64,000 bases of DNA from Cellulomonas sp. Root930 (GTDB lineage Bacteria; Actinomycetota; Actinomycetes; Actinomycetales; Cellulomonadaceae). A program made the translations under genes and the position numbers. Where the stretch lies: positions 714,645 through 778,644 of the forward strand of contig LMJI01000002.1 of the NCBI GenBank assembly GCA_001429255.1, written 5' to 3'. The notes beneath the pieces were generated by a model that searched no databases, was not told the DNA's origin, and worked only from the letters and a program-made list of their open reading frames with translations. Of this stretch, positions 1-9,235 are shown piece after piece; the first letter of the stretch is position 1, and every line of letters starts with the position of its first letter.

Positions 1-1
1 G

Positions 2-1495
2 CGTGGTGCCCCGGTCCCGGCAGGCGCCGTCCTGACCGGTGTGAGCCTCGCCAGCGGTGACGTGGTCGCGGGTGATGTCTTCGTCGCGGTGACGGGCTTC
101 AAGGTGCACGGCGCCACCTACGCGGCGCAGGCGGTCGACGCCGGCGCGGTGGCGGTGCTCACCGACGAGGCCGGGCTGGCGGTCCTGGAGGACTCCGGGC
201 TGGCCGACCACGTCCCCGTCCTCGTGACGCAGGACCCGCGCGCGGTGGCGGGACCGGTCGCGGCGTGGGCGCACGAGGCGCCGGGCGAGCACCTGGTCAC
301 CGTGGGCGTCACCGGCACCAACGGCAAGACCACGACGTCGTACTTCCTGGACGCCGCCCTGCGCGCGGCGCACGCCACGACAGCCGTGCTCGGCACGGTC
401 GAGCTCCGGATCGGCGAGGACGCGGTGGAGAGCCCGCGCACCACGGTCGAGGCCCCGGCGCTGCAGGCGATCCTCGCGCTGGCCGTCGAGCGCGGGGCGA
501 CGGCGCTCGCCATGGAGGTCTCGTCGCACGCGCTCGCCCTGGGCCGGGTGGGCGGGCTGACGTTCGACGTCGTCGGGTTCACCAACCTGCAGCGCGACCA
601 CCTCGACTTCCACGGCGACATGGAGGGCTACTTCCGCGACAAGTCGCGACTCTTCGCCACCGGCCAGGCGCGCCGCGGCGTCGTCGTGATCGACGACGAG
701 TGGGGCCGCCGGCTTGCCGCCGAGGCCCCCATCCCGGTCGAGACGGTGGCCACCCACGTCGGGGAGCCCGAGGGGGCCGACGCCGACTGGGCCGTCGTCA
801 AGGCCGACATCGGGCTGGACGGCGTCGGCTCGTCGTTCACGCTCCGGGGGCCGGACGGCACCGAGCACACCGCCGCGAGCCCGCTGCCCGGCATGGTCAA
901 CGTCTCCAACGCCGCCCTGGCCATCGTGCTCGCGCACGCGGCCGGGGTGGAGCTGGGCGCCGCGATCGCCGCCGTGGCCGTCGCGCACGAGATCCCCGGC
1001 CGGATGGAGCGCGTCATCGAGCGTGGCGACGGCTTCCCCCTCGCCATCGTCGACTACGCCCACACGCCCGACGCGCTCGTCCTGGCCCTCGACGCCGTGC
1101 GCCCGATCACCCCCGGACGGCTGGTGATCGTGTTCGGCTCGGACGGCGACCGCGACCAGGGCAAGCGCCCGATCATGGGCGAGATCGCGGCGCGGCTGGC
1201 CGACGTGATCGTCGTCACCGACGAGAATCCCCGTTCCGAGGAGCCGGCGGCCATCCGATCCGCCATCCTCGACGGAGTCCGGTCGCAGCGGCCGGACCTG
1301 GTCGACGTGCACGAGGCCACCAGCCGCGCGCAGGCCATCCGCGACGCCCTCGCCCTCGCCTCCGAGCAGGACACCGTGATCATCACGGGCAAGGGCCACG
1401 AGCCGACCCAGGAGATCGCCGGCGTGTTCCACCGGTACAACGACCGCGACGTGCTGCTCGCAGCGCGCACCCGCCGGCAGGAGCAGCACGCGTGA
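2..1495 (+). CDS. murE: MurE, UDP-MurNAc-tripeptide ligase (5'-truncated by window edge)
   Basis: Cytoplasmic Mur ligase that adds the diamino acid (residue 3) to UDP-MurNAc-L-Ala-D-Glu. The frame is open to the left edge, and the visible N-terminus already matches the substrate-binding domain (SLASGDVVAGDVFVAVTG), so the true start lies outside the window; the GTG at 41 is only the first in-frame start visible. The ATP loop GVTGTNGKTTT is near nt 305-337. The central region with EVSSHAL and QRDHLDFHG is present, as is the C-terminal diamino-acid motif, which reads DENPRSEEP (nt 1220-1246). Most MurE proteins have DNPR here, so the first residue is Glu instead of Asp; the Arg is kept. Whether the substrate is meso-DAP, lysine or ornithine cannot be decided from this. 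The stop codon overlaps the murF start by 4 bp (GTGA), indicating translational coupling. Confidence 0.95.
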   Translation, partial: RGAPVPAGAVLTGVSLASGDVVAGDVFVAVTGFKVHGATYAAQAVDAGAVAVLTDEAGLAVLEDSGLADHVPVLVTQDPRAVAGPVAAWAHEAPGEHLVTVGVTGTNGKTTTSYFLDAALRAAHATTAVLGTVELRIGEDAVESPRTTVEAPALQAILALAVERGATALAMEVSSHALALGRVGGLTFDVVGFTNLQRDHLDFHGDMEGYFRDKSRLFATGQARRGVVVIDDEWGRRLAAEAPIPVETVATHVGEPEGADADWAVVKADIGLDGVGSSFTLRGPDGTEHTAASPLPGMVNVSNAALAIVLAHAAGVELGAAIAAVAVAHEIPGRMERVIERGDGFPLAIVDYAHTPDALVLALDAVRPITPGRLVIVFGSDGDRDQGKRPIMGEIAARLADVIVVTDENPRSEEPAAIRSAILDGVRSQRPDLVDVHEATSRAQAIRDALALASEQDTVIITGKGHEPTQEIAGVFHRYNDRDVLLAARTRRQEQHA

Positions 1496-2943
1496 TCGCC
1501 CTGACGGCGGCCGAGATCGCGGCCGCGACCGGGGGAGTGCTGCGCGGCGCGGCGGCCACCGACCCGGCGCTCGTGGTCAGCGGCCCCGTGGTCGTCGACT
1601 CGCGCGACGACATCACCGGTGGGCTGTTCGTCGCCCTGCCGGGGGAGAACGTCGACGGCCACGACTACGCCTCCGTGGCGGTGGCCGGCGGTGCCGCGCT
1701 CGTCCTGGCCGCGCGTGACGTGATCGGGGCGGGTGGCACGGTGCTGCCGAGCGTCGTCGTCGCCGACGTCGAGCGTGCCCTGGGCGACCTGGCGCGCGTC
1801 GTGCTGGAGCGGCTCCGCGAGGCGGCGCTCGAGCCGGGGGGCAGCGACCTGCGCGTCGTCGGCATCACCGGCTCGGTCGGCAAGACGACCACCAAGGACC
1901 TGCTCGCGCAGCTGTGCGGCAGCGTGGGCCCGACGATCGCACCGGTCCGCTCCTTCAACAACGAGATCGGGCTGCCGCTCACGGTGCTGCGCGCCGACGA
2001 GTCCACCCGGTTCCTCGTGCTCGAGATGGGCGCCAGCGGCCCGGGCCACCTCACCTACCTCACGGACATCGCACCCCCCGACGTGGCCGTCGTCCTCATC
2101 GTCGGCCACGCGCACCTGGGTGGCTTCGGCGGGATCGACGCGGTCGCCGTCGCGAAGTCCGAGATCGTGCAGGGCCTGGTGTCCGACGGCGTCGCGGTGC
2201 TCAACGCCGACGACCCCCGCGTGTCCGCGATGGCCGACCTCGCGCCCGGCGAGGTCGTCACGTTCGGCGCGGCCCCGCAGGCCACGGTCGGCGTCCGCGA
2301 CGTGCGCCTCGACCGCAGCGGCCGCGCGACGTTCACCCTCGTGCGACGCGGCGAGGTCGAGCGCACCGCGGAGGTCACGCTGCGGCTCGTCGGCGAGCAC
2401 CACGTGCACAACGCCCTCGGCGCCGCGGCCGCCGCGCTCGCCGTCGGGCTCGAGCTGGACGAGGTGGCCGCGGGACTGAGCGCGGCTGACGCCCTGAGCC
2501 CCCACCGCATGCACGTGGTCGACCGTCCCGACGGCGTCACCATCGTCGACGACTCCTACAACGCGAACCCCGACTCCATGCGGGCGGCGCTCAAGGCGCT
2601 GGCCGTGCTGGCCGGCCGGGACCGCCGGTCGATCGCCGTGCTGGGGGAGATGCTCGAGCTCGGACCGGGTGCCCGCGAGGCGCACGACGCCATCGGTCGC
2701 CTGTGCGTCCGGCTCAACATCGGTCTGACGATCGTGGTCGGGGACGGCGCCCGCGCCATCCGCGACGGCGCCAACCACGAGGGGTCGTGGGGCGACGAGG
2801 TGGTGCTCGCCGACGACCTGGAGGTCGCGACCGCGTTCCTCGAGAGCGAGCTGCGTCCCGGGGACGTCGTGCTGGTGAAGTCGTCGTACGGCGCCGGGCT
2901 GTGGAAGCTCGGCGACGTGCTGGTCGAGGGGGCCGCCCGATGA
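1492..2943 (+). CDS. murF: MurF, UDP-MurNAc-tripeptide:D-Ala-D-Ala ligase
   Basis: 483 residues, normal length. It completes the cytoplasmic peptidoglycan pentapeptide by adding D-Ala-D-Ala. The N-terminal substrate domain (about 1-110) is followed by the ATP loop GITGSVGKTTTKD (about 124-136), then the central ligase signature with FNNEIGLPLTVL and EMGASGPGHL, and a C-terminal domain with DDSYNANPDSM and LGEMLELG. The GTG start overlaps the murE stop, and the stop overlaps the mraY ATG. Typical MurF without oddities. Confidence 0.96.
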   Translation: MIALTAAEIAAATGGVLRGAAATDPALVVSGPVVVDSRDDITGGLFVALPGENVDGHDYASVAVAGGAALVLAARDVIGAGGTVLPSVVVADVERALGDLARVVLERLREAALEPGGSDLRVVGITGSVGKTTTKDLLAQLCGSVGPTIAPVRSFNNEIGLPLTVLRADESTRFLVLEMGASGPGHLTYLTDIAPPDVAVVLIVGHAHLGGFGGIDAVAVAKSEIVQGLVSDGVAVLNADDPRVSAMADLAPGEVVTFGAAPQATVGVRDVRLDRSGRATFTLVRRGEVERTAEVTLRLVGEHHVHNALGAAAAALAVGLELDEVAAGLSAADALSPHRMHVVDRPDGVTIVDDSYNANPDSMRAALKALAVLAGRDRRSIAVLGEMLELGPGAREAHDAIGRLCVRLNIGLTIVVGDGARAIRDGANHEGSWGDEVVLADDLEVATAFLESELRPGDVVLVKSSYGAGLWKLGDVLVEGAAR

Positions 2944-4022
2944 GGGCCGTCCTCATCTCCGGTGGGCTCTCGATGCTCATCGCGCTCCTGGGCACGCCCC
3001 TGTTCATCCGGTACCTCGTGCACAAGCAGTACGGCCAGTTCATCCGGCAGGACGGTCCGACGGCGCACTTCACCAAGCGCGGGACACCGACCATGGGCGG
3101 CGTCGTCATCATCGGCGCGACGCTGCTCGGCTGGATCGGGGGTCTCATCGTGACGGGGACCGTGCCGAGCGCGTCCGCCGTGCTGGTCCTGTTCCTCATG
3201 ACGGGTCTCGGCGTCGTCGGCTTCCTCGACGACTTCATCAAGATCTCGCGGCAGCGCAGCCTCGGTCTGAGCGCGCGGTGGAAGATCGCCGGCCAGGGCA
3301 TCGTCGGCATCACGTTCGCCGTGGCGGCACTCCAGTTCCCCAGCGACAGCTTCCGGACGCCGGCCTCCACGCACATCTCGTTCATCCGCGACACCACCCT
3401 GGACCTCGCGTTCTGGGGCGTGACGGTCGGGGTCATCCTGTTCGTCGTCTGGGCCAACTTCCTCATCACGGCTTGGTCCAACGCGGTGAACCTCACCGAC
3501 GGGCTCGACGGGCTGGCCACCGGCGTCTCGCTCATCGTGTTCGGCGCGTACGTCATCGTCTGCGTCTGGCAGTTCAACCAGAGCTGCCAGTTCCTGGCCA
3601 GCGTCGGACCGCGCTGCTACGAGACGCGCGACCCGCTGGACCTCGCGGTGGTCGCGGCCGCCATCACCGGCGCGTGCTTCGGGTTCCTGTGGTGGAACGC
3701 CAGCCCCGCCAAGATCTTCATGGGGGACACCGGGTCGCTCGCCCTCGGCGGTGCGCTCGCCGGCCTGTCGATCCTGTCCCGCACGGAGATCCTCGCCGCG
3801 ATCATCGGCGGCCTCTTCGTGGTCATCGTCATGTCGGACGTGATCCAGATCGGCTTCTTCAAGCTGACCGGGAGACGGGTCTTCAAGATGGCGCCGCTGC
3901 ACCACCACTTCGAGCTCTCGGGGTGGGGCGAGGTCACGATCGTCATCCGGTTCTGGATCATCGCCGGGTTGTTCGTCGCGCTCGGCGTCGGCATCTTCTA
4001 CGCGGAGTGGGTGGCCGGGTAG
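2940..4022 (+). CDS. mraY: MraY, phospho-MurNAc-pentapeptide translocase
   Basis: 360 residues, polytopic membrane enzyme (about ten hydrophobic segments). It transfers phospho-MurNAc-pentapeptide to undecaprenyl phosphate, making lipid I. Family motifs are all visible: FTKRGTPTMGG near the N-terminus, FLDDFIK, NAVNLTDGLDGLA, MGDTGSLALGG, and the MraY-specific PLHHHFELSGWGE near the C-terminus. The ATG at 2940 overlaps the murF stop by 4 bp. It lies between murF and murD as in most actinobacterial cell-wall clusters. Confidence 0.97.
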   Translation: MRAVLISGGLSMLIALLGTPLFIRYLVHKQYGQFIRQDGPTAHFTKRGTPTMGGVVIIGATLLGWIGGLIVTGTVPSASAVLVLFLMTGLGVVGFLDDFIKISRQRSLGLSARWKIAGQGIVGITFAVAALQFPSDSFRTPASTHISFIRDTTLDLAFWGVTVGVILFVVWANFLITAWSNAVNLTDGLDGLATGVSLIVFGAYVIVCVWQFNQSCQFLASVGPRCYETRDPLDLAVVAAAITGACFGFLWWNASPAKIFMGDTGSLALGGALAGLSILSRTEILAAIIGGLFVVIVMSDVIQIGFFKLTGRRVFKMAPLHHHFELSGWGEVTIVIRFWIIAGLFVALGVGIFYAEWVAG

Positions 4023-5453
4023 GTGTCCGATCTCGTGCTGGAGGGCGCCCTGGTGGTCGTCGCCGGGCTCGGGGTCTCCGGACGGGCGGCGGCCGAGGTG
4101 CTGGCCTCCCGGGGAGCCCGCGTGGTGCCCGTCGACGACCATGCCGACGACGTCATCGGCTCGGCGGAGCTGCTCGAGGGCTCGGTGCTGGACCGCGCGG
4201 ACCTCGTCGTCGCGTCGCCGGGTCTCGCACCCCACCACCCCCTGCTCGCGGCGGCCCTGGAGCACGGGATCCCCGTGTGGAGCGAGGTCGAGCTCGCGTG
4301 GCAGGTGCGCGTGGACCGCGCTGCCGGCGGCGGACCGGCGCCGTGGCTGGCGGTCACCGGCACCAACGGCAAGACGACGACCGTGGGCATGCTCGAGTCG
4401 ATCCTGCGGGCCGCGGGGGAGAACGCCCTGGCGGTCGGGAACGTCGGGACGCCCGTGGTGCTCGCGGCGACCGACCCGACGCTCGACGTGCTCGCGGTCG
4501 AGCTGTCGAGCTTCCAGCTGCACTTCACGCACTCGATGTCCGCGCAGGCCGCCGCGGTGCTGAACATCGCGCCGGACCACCTCGACTGGCACGGCTCGCT
4601 CGACGCGTACGCCGCCGACAAGGGCCGCATCTTCGAGCGCGCGCAGGTGGCGTGCGTCTACAACCTCACGGACCCGGCGACCGAGGACCTCGTCCGCGAG
4701 GCCGACGTCGTCGACGGCTGCGTCGCCGTCGGGTTCACGGTGGGCACCCCCCTCGTCGGACAGGTGGGCATGGTCGAGGACGTCCTCGTCGACCGCGGGT
4801 TCGCCCGGCTCCGGCACACGCACGCGGCCGAGCTCGGGACGCTGGCGGACCTCCTGCAGCTGGCCGGCCCCGACGGCACGGTCCCGCCGCATGTCGTCGC
4901 GAACGCCCTCGCGGCCGCGGCGCTCGCGCTCGCGCACGACGTCGACCCGGCCGCGATCCGCGACGGGCTGCGCGCCTACGGTCCGGGCGCGCACCGGCTC
5001 GCCACGGTCGCGGTCGTCGACGGTGCGGCGTACGTGGACGACTCGAAGGCGACCAACGCGCACGCGGCCTCGGCCGCCCTCGGCGCGTTCCCCGCCGGCA
5101 GCGTCGTGTGGATCGCGGGCGGGCTGGCCAAGGGTGCCCAGTTCGACGAGCTCGTCCTCGCGCGGCGCGACCGGCTCCGCTCCGTCGTGCTCATCGGGGT
5201 CGACCGTGCACCCTTGCGCGAGGCGCTCGCCCGACACGCACCCGAGGTCCCCGTGGTCGAGGTCGACGCCGGTGAGACTGGCACGGTGATGACCCGCGCC
5301 GTGGACCAGGCCAGGCGGCTCGCGTCCTCGGGCGCCGAGCCGGTCACGGTGCTGCTCGCCCCCGCCTGCGCGTCGATGGACCAGTTCACGTCGTACGCCG
5401 CACGGGGTGATCAGTTCTCCGCAGCCGTGCGTGCGCTCGGCGGGGACGCATGA
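4023..5453 (+). CDS. murD: MurD, UDP-MurNAc-L-alanine:D-glutamate ligase
   Basis: 476 residues. It adds D-Glu to UDP-MurNAc-L-Ala. An N-terminal Rossmann-like domain (VVVAGLGVSGRAAAEVL) is followed by the ATP loop VTGTNGKTTTVGML at about 110-123, then ELSSFQLHF, NIAPDHLDWHG, the DDSKATNAHA motif and IAGGLAKGAQFDEL in the C-terminal domain. The GTG start follows the mraY TAG with no gap; the stop overlaps ftsW by 4 bp. Confidence 0.96.
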   Translation: MSDLVLEGALVVVAGLGVSGRAAAEVLASRGARVVPVDDHADDVIGSAELLEGSVLDRADLVVASPGLAPHHPLLAAALEHGIPVWSEVELAWQVRVDRAAGGGPAPWLAVTGTNGKTTTVGMLESILRAAGENALAVGNVGTPVVLAATDPTLDVLAVELSSFQLHFTHSMSAQAAAVLNIAPDHLDWHGSLDAYAADKGRIFERAQVACVYNLTDPATEDLVREADVVDGCVAVGFTVGTPLVGQVGMVEDVLVDRGFARLRHTHAAELGTLADLLQLAGPDGTVPPHVVANALAAAALALAHDVDPAAIRDGLRAYGPGAHRLATVAVVDGAAYVDDSKATNAHAASAALGAFPAGSVVWIAGGLAKGAQFDELVLARRDRLRSVVLIGVDRAPLREALARHAPEVPVVEVDAGETGTVMTRAVDQARRLASSGAEPVTVLLAPACASMDQFTSYAARGDQFSAAVRALGGDA

Positions 5454-6694
5454 CCGCCACGACCCCGCGCCCGAGCGTGCGCCGCACGGACGACCCCGGC
5501 GCCTCGACCAGCTCGCTGCTCGGCCAGTGGAACAGCGCGGTGACCAGCTACTACGTGCTGATCGGTGCGACCGCGCTGCTGCTCGTGATCGGGCTCGTCA
5601 TGGTCCTGTCGAGCTCGAGCGTGGAGTCCCTCGACGACGGTCACTCGCCGTACGCGGTGTTCCTCGACCAGGCCAAGTACGCGCTCATCGGCCTGCCCGT
5701 CCTGTTCGGCCTGTCGCGGGCGCCCGTGCGGTTCTTCCAGGCGATCGCGTGGCCCGCGCTGGCGTTCGCCATCGTCTTCCAGCTGACGGTGTTCACGCCG
5801 CTGGGCTGCGGGGCGGGCGGCAACCAGAACTGGGTCTGCGTCGGGGGCATCTCCGCGCAGCCGTCCGAGACCATCAAGCTCGCGCTGGCGATCTGGCTGG
5901 GTGCGGTGCTCGCGCGCAAGCTGTCGCTCCTGCGGCAGTGGAAGCACGCCCTGATCCCCGCCGTGCCGGTCGCCGGCGTCGCGATCCTCGTCGTGCTGGC
6001 CGGGCACGACCTCGGCACCGCGCTGGTGCTCATCATGCTCGTCGCCGGGGCGATGTTCGTGGCCGGGGTCCCCATGCGGATCTTCGGGTTCGCCGCGCTG
6101 CTGGCCGGTGGGCTGACCGCGCTGCTGACCCTCACCAGCGGCAACCGCACGGCCCGCATCACCAGCTGGCTGTCCGACGAGTGCGACGCCGCGTCGTCCT
6201 GCTACCAGACGCTGCACGGCGGCTGGGGGCTGGCGAGCGGCGGCTGGGGCGGGCTCGGCCTGGGGGAGAGCCGCGAGAAGTGGTCCTACCTGCCGGCCGC
6301 GCACAACGACTTCATCTTCGCGATCCTCGGCGAGGAGCTCGGGCTCATCGGCACCCTGCTGGTGCTCGGCCTGTTCGGCCTGCTGGCGTTCGCGATGATC
6401 CGCGTCATCCGCCGGCACACCGACCCGTTCGTGCAGATCACCACCGGCGCGATCCTCTGCTGGATCATCGGGCAGGCGCTGGTCAACATCGCGGTCGTGA
6501 TCGGGCTCGCACCGGTGATCGGCATCCCGCTGCCGCTGGTGTCCGCGGGCGGCTCGGCGCTGATCATGACGATGGCCGCCCTCGGCGTGCTCATCGCGTT
6601 CGCGCGCTCGGAGCCCGGTGCCGCCGAGGCGCTGGCTGCCCGGCCCGGCGTCGTCCGTCGCTCGCTCGCCGTCATCGGGCGGTCCCGTGGCTGA
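5450..6694 (+). CDS. ftsW: FtsW, SEDS-family septal peptidoglycan polymerase
   Basis: 414 residues with about ten membrane segments and a Pro/Ser/Thr-rich cytoplasmic N-terminus of about 28 residues. The SEDS signature is visible: the large extracellular loop with GESREKWSYLPAAHNDFIF, ILGEELGLIG, and PLVSAGGSALI near the end. It polymerises lipid II at the division septum with a class B PBP. ATG overlaps the murD stop; its own end overlaps murG by 8 bp. Two Cys pairs in the loops (LGCGAGGNQNWVC and DECDAASSC) are notable and could form extracellular disulfides (inference). Confidence 0.93.
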   Translation: MTATTPRPSVRRTDDPGASTSSLLGQWNSAVTSYYVLIGATALLLVIGLVMVLSSSSVESLDDGHSPYAVFLDQAKYALIGLPVLFGLSRAPVRFFQAIAWPALAFAIVFQLTVFTPLGCGAGGNQNWVCVGGISAQPSETIKLALAIWLGAVLARKLSLLRQWKHALIPAVPVAGVAILVVLAGHDLGTALVLIMLVAGAMFVAGVPMRIFGFAALLAGGLTALLTLTSGNRTARITSWLSDECDAASSCYQTLHGGWGLASGGWGGLGLGESREKWSYLPAAHNDFIFAILGEELGLIGTLLVLGLFGLLAFAMIRVIRRHTDPFVQITTGAILCWIIGQALVNIAVVIGLAPVIGIPLPLVSAGGSALIMTMAALGVLIAFARSEPGAAEALAARPGVVRRSLAVIGRSRG

Positions 6695-7823
6695 GCACCG
6701 ACCGCCGCCGTCCGTCCTGCTCGCCGGCGGAGGGACCGCCGGCCACGTGAACCCGCTGCTCGCCGTCGCCGACGAGCTGCTCCGACGCCACCCGAACGCC
6801 CGCCTCACCGTGCTCGGTACCGCCGAGGGCCTCGAGTCCCGACTGGTCCCGGAGCACGGTCTGCCGCTCGCGGTCGTCCCGCGCGTCCCGTTGCCGCGCC
6901 GCCCGACCCTCGACTGGTTCCGGCTTCCGGTCCGGCTGCGCGACGCCGTCCGGGCCGCGGGCGCTGCGATCGACGAGTCGGGTGCCCAGGTGGTCGTCGG
7001 CTTCGGAGGGTACGTCGCCACCCCGGCCTACCTGGCCGCGCGCCGCCGCAAGCTCCCGGTCGTCATCCACGAGCAGAACGCGCGCGCGGGCCTGGCCAAC
7101 CGGTTGGGCGCCCGCTGGGCACGTTCGGTGGCCGTGACGTTTCCGGGCACCTCGCTGCGCGGCGCGCAGGTCACCGGCCTGCCCCTGCGGGCGCCGATCG
7201 CGCGCCTGATCGAACAGCGGTCCGTGGACCGGGAGGGCACGCGTGCTGCGGCAGCCACCGAGCTCGGCCTCGACGCCGCGCTGCCCACGCTGCTCGTGTC
7301 CGGCGGGTCGCTCGGTGCCGTGAGCGTCAACACGGCCGTCGCGGGCGCCGCGGCGGACCTGCTCGCCTCGGGGATCCAGGTGCTGCACCTGACGGGGGCG
7401 GGCAAGGCCGACGCCGTGCGTACCGCGCTGGTCGACGTGCCCGGTGCCGAGCGGTACCACGTGCGCGAGTACCTCACCGAGATGCAGCTGGCGCTGGCCG
7501 TCGCCGACGTGGTGATCGGGCGCTCCGGCGCGGGCACGGTGTGCGAGCAGGCCGCGCTGGGCATCCCGGCGGTCTACGTGCCGCTCCCCATCGGCAACGG
7601 CGAGCAGCGGCTGAACGCCGCCGCCGTGGTCGCGGCCGGCGGCGGCCTGCTGGTGGAGGACACCGACCTGGACCCGGCGTGGGTCCGCACGCACCTCCCG
7701 GTCCTGCTGGTCGGCGACGCCGCGGCGGAGACGCGGGAGCGCATGGGTCGCGCCGCAGCCTCGGTCGGGGTGCGGGACGCGGCGGCGCGCGTGGCCCGCC
7801 TGGTGGAGGCGGAGCTGCCGTGA
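6687..7823 (+). CDS. murG: MurG, lipid II-forming GlcNAc transferase
   Basis: 378 residues. A GT28 glycosyltransferase that adds GlcNAc to lipid I at the inner membrane face. The N-terminal nucleotide-fold motif LLAGGGTAGHVNPLLAVA is clear, with FGGYVATPAYLAA and IHEQNARAGLANR following. The C-terminal UDP-GlcNAc site carries SGGSLGAVSVN, IGRSGAGTVCEQAALG and PLPIGNGEQRLNA. The GTG at 6687 was chosen because it places the GGGTAGH motif at the normal distance; it overlaps ftsW by 8 bp. Confidence 0.95.
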   Translation: MAEHRPPPSVLLAGGGTAGHVNPLLAVADELLRRHPNARLTVLGTAEGLESRLVPEHGLPLAVVPRVPLPRRPTLDWFRLPVRLRDAVRAAGAAIDESGAQVVVGFGGYVATPAYLAARRRKLPVVIHEQNARAGLANRLGARWARSVAVTFPGTSLRGAQVTGLPLRAPIARLIEQRSVDREGTRAAAATELGLDAALPTLLVSGGSLGAVSVNTAVAGAAADLLASGIQVLHLTGAGKADAVRTALVDVPGAERYHVREYLTEMQLALAVADVVIGRSGAGTVCEQAALGIPAVYVPLPIGNGEQRLNAAAVVAAGGGLLVEDTDLDPAWVRTHLPVLLVGDAAAETRERMGRAAASVGVRDAAARVARLVEAELP

Positions 7824-9235
7824 CCGACGTCCTTCGGCCCGCCGACCTCGGCCGCGTGCACCTCGTCGGCGTGGGCGGCGCGGGCATGTCCGCGATAGCC
7901 GCCCTGCTCGCCGCCCGCGGCCTGGCCGTCAGCGGGTCCGACGCCGCCGACGGCCCCGCGCTGCCGGCCCTCCGGGACGCCGGAGTCCGGGTGCACGTGG
8001 GCCACGACGCCGCGCTCGTCGACGACGTCGACACCGTGGTGATCTCGTCCGCCGTCCGCGAGTCCAACCCCGAGCTCGCCCGCGCACGCGAGCGCGGCCT
8101 GCGCGTGCTGCACCGGTCGGAGGCCCTGGCCGCGCTGATGGTCGACCGGGACGCGGTGGCCGTGGCCGGCGCGCACGGCAAGACGACCACGTCCGCGATG
8201 ATCGCCACGGCACTGCTGCACGCGGGCGCGGACCCGTCCTTCGCCATCGGTGGCACGGTCTTCTCGGTCGACGGCCCGCTCGGCGGCAGCCGCGACGGCG
8301 CGGGCCCCGCGTTCGTGGCCGAGGCCGACGAGTCCGACGGCTCGTTCCTCGCGTACGCGCCACTGGTCGCGGTGGTCACCAACGTCGAGCCGGACCACCT
8401 GGACCACTACGGCTCGGCGGAGGCGTTCGAGGACGCGTTCGTGGCGTTCGCCGGCCGGATCCGGGACCGTGGCGCACTCGTGGCCTGCGCGGACGACGCC
8501 GGTGCGGCCCGGCTGGTGGAGCGCGTGCGTGACTCGCTCGCGGACCGGGGCGTCGAGGTGGTGACGTACGGGACGTCGCCCGACGCGGACGTCCGGGTGG
8601 GTGACCTGGTGGCGGACAGCGACCGGTGGGCGTTCGGGCTGACGACCGCGGACGTGCGCACGACCGTCTTCCTGGCGGTGCCCGGCACGCACAACGCCCT
8701 GAACGCAGCGGCGGCGTGGGCGGCGGCGCGACGGCTCGGCGTGGCCGACGCTGCCGACGGCCTCGGCGCGTTCCGAGGCACGGGTCGCAGGTTCGAGGAC
8801 CGGGGCACAGCGGACGGCGTGCGGGTGGTCGACGACTACGCGCACCACCCGACCGAGGTCGCCGCCCTGCTGCGCGCCGCGCGGTCGGTCGCCGGGGACG
8901 GTCGGGTCCTCGCCCTCTTCCAGCCGCACCTCTTCTCGCGCACCCGCACGTTCGCGTCCCAGTTCGGCGAGGCGCTCGACCTGGCCGACGTGGTCGTCGT
9001 GACCGACGTGTACGCCGCGCGCGAGGACCCGGACCCGTCGGTGACCGGCGCGCTGATCGTGGACCGCGTCCCGACGCCGGGCAGGGCGACGTTCGTGCCC
9101 GACAGGCACGACGCCGCCCGGGCGATCGCCGGTGCCGCGCGTCCGGGCGACCTGCTGCTCACCGTGGGCGCCGGGGACGTGACCCAGCTCGCGGCGGTCG
9201 TGCTCGAGGAACTCACCGCGCGGGCAGACGGATGA
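7820..9235 (+). CDS. murC: MurC, UDP-N-acetylmuramate:L-alanine ligase
   Basis: 471 residues. First amino-acid ligase of the cytoplasmic peptide pathway. N-terminal Rossmann domain HLVGVGGAGMSAIAALL, ATP loop GAHGKTTTSAM at about 117-127, EADESDGSFL, NVEPDHLDHYG, and the C-terminal DDYAHHPTEV and FQPHLFSRT motifs. GTG at 7820 overlaps the murG stop by 4 bp. murB and ddl, which flank murC in many other phyla, are absent, as is common in Actinobacteria. Confidence 0.96.
   Translation: MTDVLRPADLGRVHLVGVGGAGMSAIAALLAARGLAVSGSDAADGPALPALRDAGVRVHVGHDAALVDDVDTVVISSAVRESNPELARARERGLRVLHRSEALAALMVDRDAVAVAGAHGKTTTSAMIATALLHAGADPSFAIGGTVFSVDGPLGGSRDGAGPAFVAEADESDGSFLAYAPLVAVVTNVEPDHLDHYGSAEAFEDAFVAFAGRIRDRGALVACADDAGAARLVERVRDSLADRGVEVVTYGTSPDADVRVGDLVADSDRWAFGLTTADVRTTVFLAVPGTHNALNAAAAWAAARRLGVADAADGLGAFRGTGRRFEDRGTADGVRVVDDYAHHPTEVAALLRAARSVAGDGRVLALFQPHLFSRTRTFASQFGEALDLADVVVVTDVYAAREDPDPSVTGALIVDRVPTPGRATFVPDRHDAARAIAGAARPGDLLLTVGAGDVTQLAAVVLEELTARADG

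Noticed and set aside
118..621. Minus-strand frame inside murE
   Set aside because: Shadow of murE; no ribosome site or domain.
3278..5275. A 665-codon plus-strand frame across mraY and murD
   Set aside because: Arg/Gly-rich composition in a shifted frame over two well-supported genes.
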